64,000 nucleotides of DNA from Chara braunii (lineage: Eukaryota; Streptophyta; Charophyceae; Charales; Characeae), in contig BFEA01000360.1 in NCBI GenBank assembly GCA_003427395.1, positions 82,074-146,073 on the forward strand, written 5' to 3'. Under the pieces are notes generated by a model that had not been told where the DNA came from, did no database searches, and worked only from the letters and a program-made list of their open reading frames with translations. This document shows, one piece after another, positions 20,712 through 31,009 of this stretch (the stretch's first letter is position 1; each line of letters begins with the position of its first letter). Position numbers and translations under genes: made by a program.

Positions 20712-22093
20712 AGGGTGCGCTGTCAAAGAAGGTAAGGCTAACGGACACCCAGAAGAAACAAGCCGAGATAGAAAGGAGAACGGCGGAGTATAAAGCAAAA
20801 CTTATGGAGGAGATGATGAACGAAGGCGAGGGGGACTTCGTCGGAGAAAGGTTGAAGGAAGATCAAGGAACAAACCAGGGGCGAAGGAGCCAAGACAATA
20901 CTATAAAAAGGAGAAAGGATAGGATTGGGGAGTATAAGAAGGCGCCAACAAAGAAACAAAAGGAGAGAACGGGGTCCCCAGGAAGGGAGGCGACGAAAGC
21001 TACTAACCCGCAAGTCATAGAAAACGAAGCAAGCCGGCCCGCGGTCTCGCCCATAATCACAAGACGATGTGAAAGGCTTTAGAGCTTAAGAGAAAGGGTA
21101 CTAGGCTGGTTCGACCCGGAAGGAACGACAAAACCCGAAGAAGGAGCGAGAACCGATAAGGAAAAACAAGGCTCCGACACCACAGATGGAACAGGAGGAG
21201 CCGAGGGGGGGCTTAAGAAAATGATTTCTTCCCTCACACGGGCGCTAAATAAAAATCAGGGATACTTGGCCGACGCCAAAAAGAAGCTGATATTCGACAG
21301 GGCTAATAGGGCAGCATGTGTCGTTGAACCTAAGGAGGGACATATGGCTATCGTCGCGACCAGTAGATCCTGGAAGGAGGCCCAGGACATAATGATACGG
21401 AAATATATGGAAGCCAAGAAAATGGCTACGGAGACGGAGCTGGTTGCGGTGCAAAGAAAGAACTTTGCAACATATAACGATTCCGTAGCGTTGCGGATCC
21501 CGGGGGTAACTGATCGCATAATGAGTAAATACTTCCTCAAACAATTCACTGAGTTCAACAAAGATAAGATCCTATCAGCCTACCAGCAGACCACAAGGTT
21601 TATGAATACACGAGACGTCGACTTCAACACCGTGACAGACCTTGCTGAGAAGATGGTTGTAACTGACTCATTGGCCCTACTGAAGGAAGAAGAGGTCATA
21701 GACTTAACTGGTAAGACAGGCGATAAAGTAAAGAGAGGGATAGAGGGTCTACACGAGCGTGTCCACAGGGTAGATGGAAAAATCGAAAGAGTAGAGAACG
21801 CGTTGATGGTAATGCAAGCCCAAGTGACGCAAACCCAGGCAGCTCGACCCCCCCTCCCACCACAGGAAGCGGTGGCTCCCGCAGGGATAGCTAACCGAGG
21901 GTTCAATAGGAGAGATCCGGCCAATAAGCAATGCAAGTATTGTACGATGGTCGGACACTTTGTGCGAGCGTGTCCAAAACTTAACCATGATATCATGCAC
22001 AAAAGGTGCTCCAGGACGTTGCGAAGGGAGATTATAGGCCCCCAAGGAGAGAAAGTGAATTGGAACTCCCTGGTGGGATGCGTCGGGCTGTAA
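20712..22093 (+). pseudogene. Element B Gag with CCHC knuckle
   Basis: A charged N-terminal part (TQKKQAEIERRTAEYKAKL, through 21079) ends in one TAG stop at 21080-21082. Reading continues in frame into the 290-codon frame 21221-22093. That frame has a helical core (SRSWKEAQDIMIRKYMEAKK, SDRIMSKY-like segment, FNTVTDLAEKMVVTDSLALL), a coiled-coil heptad stretch (HERVHRVDGKIERVENAL), a Pro/Gln linker and the knuckle CKYCTMVGHFVRAC near residue 246. This is the structural protein of a Ty3/gypsy-like element, distinct in sequence from the gag of A, C and E. Confidence 0.75.
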
Positions 22094-22217
22094 TCGCACT
22101 TAACAACCTCGATGTTGCCACAGTAGAGGTTGAGCCCTGGCGGAGCTCGCCTAGGAACAGGCGCGAGAACGCGGGCCACAAACCAACTTTATTTTAGAAA
22201 ATGACGGGCGAGATAAG

Positions 22218-23541
22218 GTGAACGTGACCACCAGGCAACGAACAACAAAAAGGAAGGTCGTACAGGACGTCGTCATGGAAGATGCTGGGGATGACCCGGG
22301 GATGCCGCAAGAAGCTGAGGCACAAGAACAAGAGAAAGTTTACGGGAAACCCAGAGAAGAGGCTCTAGTAGACAAAGCAGCCTCGATCAAAAAGAAATTC
22401 CGGTACCAGATCCCCATTCTAAATACGTCTGAGATCGATGACACCCTTGGCAAACTGCTAGGGACCATGGTGTCGGTCTCTTTTCAAACCATGTTGTAGG
22501 CAAGTCCCAGGCTCCTGAAAGGCCTTAGATAACTGTTGACGAGGCGAAGAATAGAAGTAGAAGAAGGGTCGGAACAGCAGGAGGAAGAGAAGGAAGAGGA
22601 GGCGCCACGAGAAGTCGCCAACCTCTTAAGGATCCCCGGAGACCTGGATGAGCTAGAGAAGGTCTTCGCAGACATCCGACTAAGTCTGCCAGACCGTGAA
22701 GATGGCGAGGTTATGAGGGCACCACCAGGGACAAAACTTAGCTTCCACGCACTACCAATGGGTAAGTTGAAAGTCCAGACCGGAAACCACCACACCGACG
22801 CACTCGTGATGGAGGGGCAGAAATAACGCTCATTAGGAAAGACTTTGCAAAGATTACGGGATGCCCAGTAAACAAAGAGACAACGGGAAGCGTCCATGGG
22901 GCAGGCGGGGAAATTCCCTTCTCCGGGTATGTTACTAAGTTCGCAGTCAAGGTCGGGGTTAGGGAGTCCATTTGGTCGTTCCAACGGATGACTGTCATGG
23001 ACGAAATGAACCATGACATAATCCTTGGGAGACCTTGGTGTGCGAATGTGGAGATGATCGGAATGCACCTGCATGATGGAACATACATGGTGGACATAGA
23101 AGACCCGGTTACAGGACGTGGTGAACTACTCCATCTCATCGGGACAAGCAGTGATACGCCAAAGGGGAAATTAGCAACATGGTCACCATCGTTCGAAGAA
23201 AGTGCCAGAAAGGGGGTTTTCACACAAATGGAAGGAATGAGGGAAAGGGTAGAAATCATGATCGAGAAGGCATTCAACAAGAAAAAATGGGTCAAGATGG
23301 GGCTACCACAGAAAAAGCGAAGGACGATGCCCTGGGAGTAATGGTAGTAGGGAAAAAGACAGAGGTCGAATTAGGGGCCAACTTGTCGAGGCTAAAGGAG
23401 GTTCGGGATGAGGAGGTCGGGATAATATTAGAAGTCCCGGACCTACTGCACCTCATCAAGGCTATCAAATACCATAAGGTAGGTGTGGACCCAGTCGCTC
23501 TCGCCAAGTTTGAGGTAGAAGTCCGAAAGGCTACTGCCTGA
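22218..23541 (+). pseudogene. Element B retropepsin region
   Basis: An acidic linker (22218-22826) leads to LSFHALPMGKLKVQTGNHH. A one-base frameshift falls at about 22808, inside the active-site segment; in the shifted frame the motif is D-G-G-A-E followed by ITLIRKD, so Gly replaces the usual Thr/Ser. The C-terminal part of the fold is in the frame ending 23341 (RMTVMDEMNHDIILGRPW), which contains the hydrophobic ILGRPW motif of retropepsins. Frames 23179-23541 carry the linker to RT. Confidence 0.7.
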
Positions 23542-23710
23542 ATGGGGAATTGATCAGTATCCAGCCTCGAATTGTCGAAGCACCTCGGGCAATTCCAGTA
23601 GTTCATTTTTTAGGAGAAAGATCCCTGAAATAAGCATTCACAAGTACAAACCAGTAGGGAAGAAGGCCAAGTTTGTCTCGGTCCTGCTAGAAACAATAAA
23701 GGAAGAAGTC

Positions 23711-24804
23711 ATGGAAAGGGAGGAGGAAGTGCTCCGGGTGATTAGAGAAAGAAGGACAACAGAGGGGCATCGAATACCAAACGAAATAGCAAAGACCATG
23801 AAGATAGGGGTGGGGGGATTCCTGATAGAGCAGGAGACATGCTTGATCAAAGAAGCATGCCAAAAATTTCACCTAGCTTTTACCTTCAACGACCATCAGA
23901 AGGGACGATTAGACGCGAAATTGATACCCCCGGTAAGGATCCACACAGTCGAGCACGAATGTTGGAACGACAAGGGGCCCAGCTACAACTTCGGAGTAGC
24001 AGGGGAAGTAACAGAACTGTTGAGAGCAAAGATGGACTCCTTTGAGGTGGAACCCACCGTGTCACCATACGTGAATAAATGGTTTGTGTCCCGGAAGCTT
24101 AACAAATCGTTTAGGTGGATCCAGGATCTGCAGAAATTAAATGTTGTCACCATCCGGGATGCGGGATCACTGCCTCAAGTAGACCTGTTGGCAGAATCTC
24201 ACGCCGGACGAAGCATTTACTCATTGGTAGACCTCTACCCTGGATACGATCAGCTCCCGCTGAACGTCCGGGATAGACCCTACATGGGTATGCATACCCT
24301 GGTAGGTCAATTACAAATGCAAGTGACTCATATGGGTTTCACCAATGATGTGGCGGAAGTACAAAGAAGGATGCTCCCAGTTGCGAGAGATATGTTCCCG
24401 CAAAATGCGAACCGTACATTGACGACAATCCGATCAAAGGCGCACGAGACATGGATGAAACGAAAATTCAACCAGGGATACGAAAATTTGTATGGGACCA
24501 CCTGCAGGATATCAAAGAGCTTGCCCGCATGTTCTTGGAATACAACATCACTGCCAGCGGCCCCAAGAGCATCATGGCAGTACGGGAAGTAACCATCTTA
24601 GAATTTCGTTGTGCGTCGTATGGGAGGAAGCCAGATCCGGCCAAGACGGACAAAATCTCTCAATGGCCAACGTCCCTGCGAACCACAATGGAGGTGAGGG
24701 GCTTTCTAGGGGTTGTGGGAGTTTGGAGGATTTTCATCAAAGGATTCACAAAGATAGTCGAGCCCATTTGGGCCATGATCCGCGAAGAGGGCACGCTTGA
24801 TTGA
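23711..24804 (+). pseudogene. Element B reverse transcriptase
   Basis: The 293-codon frame has the RT fingers and palm: VNKWFVSRKLNKSFRWIQDLQKLN, and SLVDLYPGYDQL with the first catalytic Asp, then QVTHMGFTNDVAEVQRRM where the family usually has a Pro-Phe-Gly-Leu-type motif. A frameshift near 24395 moves the second active-site box, Tyr-Ile-Asp-Asp, into the frame continuing at 24451-24804 (DETKIQPGIRK, then VRGFLGVVGVWRIFIKGF). Catalytic residues are present but split between frames, so no functional RT can be made. Confidence 0.85.
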
Positions 24805-25290
24805 ATGGAGGAACGAAAAGTCGTCGTCCAGACCTTGAAAGACATACAGACATCTGAACAGGTCGCTCTTGCTGCTCCATGTCTTAACGATGAAGTAGGA
24901 CGCTCGCTTGTGCTTGAGACCTATGGGGGACCACCAGCCGTGGGAGGAGTTCTGATTCAAAGAGGGGAAGATGGAAGGGAACAGTCAATCAGATTCGAGA
25001 GTAGGACACTGAACTCCACCGAGCGTCGCTACTCTCAATTCAAGAAAGAAATGTTGGTCGTTCTCCACTGCTTTAAGACCTTCCAAGCCTACCTCTTTGG
25101 AAGGAAGTTCATCTTGAGAATAGATCCGACAAACGTCGCAGGGGCTCTAAAGAATTACAAATCTATAGACCCCACCGTGGGAAGATGGGTCGGGTTCATC
25201 TGGCAATTTGACTACAAGATCGAGCATATAGTTGGTCTTAGGAACAGGGCCGACGACTTGAGCAGGATGTGTATTACACCGGAGGAGTAG
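24805..25290 (+). pseudogene. Element B RNase H
   Basis: The 161-codon frame follows RT in the same frame after a stop at 24802-24804. It shows GGVLIQRGEDGREQSIRFES, then STERRYSQFKKEMLVVLHCFK, FILRIDPTNVAGAL and HIVGLRNRADDLSRM, the standard RNase H order of Ty3/gypsy. It degrades the RNA of the hybrid during reverse transcription. The next frame, 25269-25592, is a linker toward integrase. Confidence 0.8.
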
Positions 25291-25607
25291 ATAACGCGAA
25301 ACCTATCGATGCGTTCCTCGATTACGAGGGAGGGACCCTTGTGGTAGATAATGAAATGATAGAACCTGTTTGCACGTCTGGGGAATTGTTGATTAAGACT
25401 TTAGAGAAAAGGTCTCCCACAATGGTGGCAGAACTCAAGGAAGGAGCAGTTACAAGAACCAGCCACAAGGAAGAGAAAGACTCGTGGGGTGACATTGTAA
25501 GACCTCAGGAAGAGTTGATGGCAATGGTTGTAGAAGGGGGGCGAGAAGCGGTTATGAGTCTGGTTGAGTCATGGGAACAAAAGCGACAATAGTACTTAGT
25601 AAACCAA

Positions 25608-26770
25608 GTGCAGAATGGGCAGGAGGATCGGCGGGATCATAAGGAATTTTTCCTTATCCGATCGTATGATGAGATCTTCAATGAGATCGGTCTATTATTA
25701 GTGGGAAACAAGGAGGCTCAGGAGGTCAGCCTCAAGGCCAGAGAGGAAGCCGATAAGTACGTACTAAGAAATGGACACCTGTTCAGAAAAGAGGAAGGCG
25801 TAATGCCTCGAAGGGTGGTGTGTGGACGCAAGAGCGGAGTACGACTCAGATCTTTGAACCTTTGAGACGCACGCGAGTGCTAGGACCTAGGCACCTGGTT
25901 TATCTCGACCTCATAGTCATGCCTGTATCTACGAAAGGCTACAAATACATACTTGACGCTAGAGATAATCTAAGTGGGTTTGTGGAGGCGGTAGCCCTTA
26001 AGAAGAAAACTGGACTGGCAGTGGCAGATTGGAACGAGGACTTTTACCTTAGGCACCTATTTATCAGAAGATTATAACTGATAATGAGATAGAATTCGTG
26101 AATCAAGACGTGTTGAGTACATGCAAGAGACTCGGGGTGCCCATCAAGTTAATTGAGCCATACCACCCCGAAGCTAATGCACCCGTGGAGAGAGGGCACA
26201 AAACTTTTAAAAACACGATCGCAAAGTTAACAGCGGATGATCTTGGGAACTGGCCGAAGTACCTCAAGCAAGCAGTGTTTGCAGAAAATGTGACCCCAAA
26301 GAGGACCACAGGGTGTATTCCAGTCGAGTTGTGGTATGGGAGGGAAATTGACTTCCCCGTAGAATCCCTAGTACCAACTTGGAACAGGCTGGATGACGAC
26401 CCACGCCTGACGACAGAACAGTTAATTGAGACTAGATGTCGGCAGATCATTCGAAATGAGGGGGCAATGAAAGAAGTGGGATCAGTTGTGGAACATCAGG
26501 AAAGAATCGCTACAGGTGGGGGAAATGGTCCTAGTCAGGAATTCCGCGCTAGAAAATACTTGGTCAGGACAACTGGGGAGAGGATTCAAGGGCCCCTATC
26601 GGGTCGCCAAGAGACTGGGGGTGAACACTTTCGAGTTAGAAGATTTGGATGGGACCAAGGTAAAAGGACCATTTCCAGGACAACGACTGGTCAGATTTTT
26701 AAGTCGGGACCCAGTGAAACAGTGGTTGCAAGAGGCTCAGGACAATGAAACTGGGAAACAGGTCGGCTAA
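25608..26770 (+). pseudogene. Element B integrase
   Basis: Three frames cover it. The frame 25608-25865 gives the N-terminal part. Frame 25820-26077 has RHLVYLDLIVMPVSTKGYKY, with the first catalytic Asp. After a break comes ITDNEIEFVNQDV and the frame 26098-26748 with EPYHPEANAPVERGHKTFK, which supplies the second Asp and the Glu. The C-terminal frame 26486-26770 reads WSGQLGRGFKGPYRVAKRL, a GPY/F-type module. This HPEANAPVERGH signature differs from the HPQTDGQTE signature of the chromoviruses elsewhere in the window, marking B as a separate lineage. Confidence 0.8.
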
Positions 26771-27287
26771 TACACCAACAGAGTTCTTACCTATGACGTG
26801 TCTATTTTGTGTGGAGGGGTTTTTTACTGTACCTATGGGAGCAGACTGCATGAATTAAGTAATGCGACTGGGGCATTGTACCATAGTTTTTTGTGAGGGG
26901 TGATACGGGGATGAATACCTGGGGCATTATACCATAGTTTTTTTTTGTGCGAGGGATAGATGGTATAGGGATGATTGTCTGGGGGAACCTATCACGGTCT
27001 CGAGAAAAATGCATGAGATTCCAGGGAGATACGGAATGATTCATTATATGGACGGGCATGACAAAAAACTGGGCAAAAGGGGTGCATCCCCGAAAATTTG
27101 GGCAACTCCGACATCATGAGGAAATGAGACTTGGGGTTCTGCTATTGCTTGGACGGGGCTCCGCCTTGGGAATGTGGACTGGGCCTTCCATTTTCCTTGC
27201 GATGACAGGCACAGGGAACCCACAAGATAAGATAGAACTCAATAACGAGAACGATGTCAACCGCGCTAACGTGACTTTTGAAGATGA
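26771..27287. other. Element B 3' non-coding part with short direct repeats
   Basis: No gene is supported. A unit containing GGGGCATT-TACCATAGTTTTTT, followed by a TGAGGG-type segment and GGGATGA, occurs twice (26870-26925 and 26927-26975). The repetition continues the sequence pattern of the long tail downstream. Confidence 0.5.
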
Positions 27288-27752
27288 GTGGAAAAGAACC
27301 GAGAGGCCACGAGACAGGCCAAGACCGGTATTATTCACTGGGGCACAACCAAGACGGACACTAGGAAGGAGAAAGACCGTCGCCCCTTAAAGAAGGCGAG
27401 AAACCCTTATCAGAAGAGGAAATGGAGGAACAAGGAGCGGGAGAGAGAAGGGAGGAAGAAAGACAAGGTATGCATGACAATGATGAGAGAGGGGGCAGAG
27501 AGGGACAAAGTACGTATGACAACATTGAAAGGAGGGACGAAGAGAGGCAAAGTGTGCAAGGCAGTTGCGAAAGGAGAGATGAGGAAAGAGAACGTGTGCC
27601 ACGATTCTGAGGGAGTTGAGGAAGATGCCCGAAGTAGGCGACGCCGTTGTGAGAGGGGGTATATGGGTTTTGAGGACGAACCCGGGAGAAGGGCGGATAT
27701 CCCATATATCTTGATTCCGGAAAACTTTACAGGTGAATTCAGTCCCGTGTAA
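27288..27752 (+). other. Highly charged ORF in element B tail (154 codons)
   Basis: Arg/Lys/Glu-rich frame containing imperfect repeats of about 19-20 residues (KDKVCMTMMREGAERDK, RVRMTTLKGG-like, KRGKVCKAVAKGEMRK). The repeats follow from a tandem DNA repeat of about 55-60 bp. It ends in the non-repetitive RADIPYILIPENFTGEF. No domain is recognised. It may be an accessory frame of element B, or simply an open frame in purine-rich repeats. Confidence 0.35.
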
Positions 27753-30355
27753 GGGGAAGAGGATGAGAGTAAGGATGAGGTGCAAGAAGTCATTGTCATC
27801 AGTAGTGGCAATGAAACAGATGAGATATCAAGGCCTAGGGTTGAGGATTATTGCAGTCCGAAATATAACCGACTGCACCATGGGCATAGGGAGGGTCAAA
27901 ACTACGAGGAAGAGCCCAGAAAAGGGCCTTAACGGCCACTTGACACTTGGTATGCTAGAAAAAGAAAAGAAAAGCAAAGAAAAATGTGGAAGAATAAGAC
28001 AAAAAGAGTGAGAGAGAATGAGTGAGTTGGCCGTCACAGGGACTGCCACAAGTAGGGACTGGCAGGTCCCTACTGTCCAAGAACGCAGGAAAAAGAAAAG
28101 AAAAGAAAAGAGAAAAGAAAAAAAAAAAGAATAGAAAAGAAAAGAGAAAAAAACATTGACGGTAAAAAACAGTCACTTAGGGACATGCATCCGTGACCAA
28201 ATTCATTATGGCATGTGTCGGTTACAAAGTATTTTGATTTCCTCTTGATTTTGCAGAGAAAATAAAAAAAAATCAAGGCCCTTGCAACCGAGATACAACG
28301 GATTACAAGGGGAGGAGAAAACACATGTTTTAGATGCATCTGGAGCCAATATTGAGCCCGGATTCACCTGGAAATTGACCGCTTCATTTTCTTTTAGTTT
28401 TGAGCAAGTTGAGGGGCAATGGGGCTAGGAAAATAACCCCTACTGCAGTCCGAGTCGCAACGGACTGCATGGGGAAGGGAAAACACAAGTTTTAGGTACA
28501 TCCGGGGCCAATATTGAGCCCGGATGCACTTGGAAATTGAGCACTTCATTTTCTTTCGGTTTGAAGCAAGTTGTGGGGCTGTGGCACTAGGAAAAAGGGC
28601 ATAGTTGCAGTCCGAGAAAGAACGGACTGCATGGGGATGCCTAGGCCAAGGGAACATGAGTCGTGGCATGCCCTAGAAGCTAGAAAACGGTGTCGTGGGC
28701 ATAGGCTAAGTGAGGCGGTAAATGGTGACCACGAGATGAGGATCTCGCGGCCGGAAATAATTGGCACACTTGAGACACATGGGGAGAGAAAATTGAGACT
28801 GGTAGGGACAACAAGGTGCCAAATAAGAATGGGACGTCAACCGGGACAATGACGGGGACTAAATGACCCCAAATCAAAATTGTCGAAAAATGAGAATTTG
28901 TCAGCAGCACCACCGACGGGACAAATAAATAGGACTAACATGGGAAAGTGGCGGGGACTTGAAGTGTCCTAAGAAAAACCATGAACCAATATAGAGAGCA
29001 AATGCACAAAGCAAACGACACTGTCAAGAGTAAAGATCTTGACGGTGAAAAATATTGGCAACCATTAATGTAAGCACTAGTGGGGACAAAATGAAGAACT
29101 AGGAGAAAAAAAGAGAAAAAGGAGTGATGGGAGGGCTGCCCAGCAGTCCGTGATATCTCGGACTAGCTAGGCATGAGAAAATAGAGCCCCAAGGGGTTCA
29201 ACACAGAAAAAAGGTTGTCAAAAGAAAATCGTAGCAAGTGGGGCTCGAAATTGGGACTAACAGAGGCAAAATGGAGCCCCATGAGCATGGGGGCGTTATT
29301 ATTGTAATCCGAGATATAACGGCCAATGGTGGAATCAAAATCTGGCCACAGATGTAGATCTATGGCCTAGAAAAAAACTCAACAGCCACTTGACACTTGT
29401 CACATCAGAAATAAAAGAAAACAAAAGAAAAATAAAAGAAAATGGAGGGAGAATGAGACAAAGGGGTAGAAAAAAGTGGAGGAGAATGTGCCAGTCAGTT
29501 GGGACTGGCACAGTAGGGATTGATTGGTCCCTACTGTGACCTCATCCCTCCAGATTTTGGTGGAGGGTAATCCGGATTGCAGAGATATGACCCTTGGGGA
29601 AGGTAATCCGGATTGCAGAGATATCTCTTCAATATTTGAATTGAAAAGGCAAAAATGAAAGGAAAAGTAAGAAGAAAATGACCGGTTTTATTTTAGGTCA
29701 TGGATCCACGGAGGAGGTAATTTGACCGTTTTTTGATGAGGTCAATTCAAACAGTCAACTCCGGAATGAGTTGGTAGCCCAAAATGGAAAGAAACAAAAG
29801 AAAGAAGAGTCCAAAACTGTGCATTTGGCCCAAACGGAGGGTCAGACGTACCAAAAATTGAAAAAAAAAACTTTGGGGCCCAAAACCGAAGCAAGGACCA
29901 CCATGGGGTAGCTCAGAATATTGTTGGTCTTGGATCTCAGCCAGATCCAAGGCTGAAAAAACACCGCTGCATGAGAAAATATCTTGGTGTACCCAAAATG
30001 GGTCAAAATCAGAAAAAAATCGAGAAAAAGGTCTACAAGGTTTTTTTCTTTCAAGTAATCAAAAAGGAATAGAGGCTTGAAGAGGCCCAAGGGGCAGTCC
30101 GAGTTGCTACCAACCACTCAGACTGCATGTACTTGGCCAAAATAAGGCCCAGGTGCCCCCAGAGAGGCCTAGTGGTGAAAATTGGCCATGGGGGTATCTC
30201 GGTTCACCTTAGGGCACATGGGGAGGCCCATGGGCTGGTCGGTTTGCTGGTTTCAGCCTACATAAGCTGAGGATTCAGTCCACCACACTCACATTTGCAT
30301 GAGAAGTACCCATGCTACTAGGATGAGCCCAAGAGAGCACCACACTCACTTGGAG
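27753..30355. repeat. Element B tail with recurring CAGTCCG hairpins
   Basis: About 2.6 kb without genes. A recurring motif pairs TGCAGTCCG with CGGACTGCA around an 8-base loop, exactly at about 28452-28477 and 28606-28631, with weaker versions near 27849, 28278, 29143, 29305 and 30095. A unit of about 160 bp (AAAACACATGTTTTAG, then AATATTGAGCCCGGAT) is repeated in tandem at about 28276-28635. A short repeat, GGTAATCCGGATTGCAGAG, occurs twice at 29565-29620. Purine-rich stretches give spurious Phe/Leu-rich minus-strand frames. Confidence 0.6.
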
Positions 30356-30708
30356 TGAGGAGAGGGGAACCCCTGCCAGTTTGAAAGCTTAGAGGAGACT
30401 GTGAACTAGTATGAGGAACTCTAAAGGCTAGTGGTAGTGAGGCTGGCCTAGGAGGGTGGTCCGCCATAGCCCCTAGGCTGTGAGGAAGAAGGCAAGGCTG
30501 GAGAGAGTCTCATTGGCCCTCCTAAAGGGGAGGACTCTATAGTCCTAGTGATAAGAGCTTGTTGCAACTTGAGGGAGACTGAAAAGGGGAAGTGAGAAGA
30601 GCTTGAGGAAGAAGGAAGACATATCCAAATGAGGAGGGGCATCTCCAAGACTGGTACATCAACTCCAAGACCCAAGAGGAGGTGAGTGGACAAAAAGGGA
30701 AACTTTCT
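30356..30708. repeat. Block X leader (copy 2, uninterrupted)
   Basis: Aligns with 540-682 plus 1191-1396, and here CAAGGCT runs straight into GGAGAGAGTC at about 30500. It therefore documents the pre-insertion site of the fold-back element at 683-1190. The only other differences are scattered substitutions and small indels. Confidence 0.85.
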
Positions 30709-30905
30709 CTTCTTCTTCTTTTTCTTCTTCTTTTTCCTCTTCTTTTTCTTTTTCTTCTTCCTCCTTTTCTTCTTCTTCTTCTTTTTTTTCTTTTTTTTCT
30801 TTTTTTTCCTCCTTTTTTTTTTTTTTTTTCCATTCTTCTTTTTCTTCTTCCTCCTCTTCTTCTTCTTCTCCTTCTCCTTCTTCTTCTTTCTCCTCTTCTT
30901 CTTCT
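30709..30905. repeat. CTT/CCTCTT microsatellite tract (block X copy 2)
   Basis: Pyrimidine-only tract of CTT, CTTTTT and CCTCTT units. Frames of Phe/Leu (plus) or Lys/Arg/Glu (minus) of up to 194 codons are low-complexity artefacts. Confidence 0.9.
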
Positions 30906-31009
30906 CCCATCTTCCCATGTTTTAATATCTACACTTTCTCTTATCTTCTCTCTCTCCATAGATGCTTTCCAAAGATTAGTACAGATAGTAAGGGGCTTCT
31001 CCACTAGTA

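Noticed and set aside
20223-21060. Minus-strand Leu/Phe/Ser/Pro-rich frames
   Set aside because: Shadows of the purine-rich plus strand that encodes the charged gag N-terminus of element B.
27361-27811. Three overlapping minus-strand frames of 114-133 codons
   Set aside because: Complement of a purine-rich tandem repeat. Composition is Leu/Ser/Pro/Phe without start or domain support.
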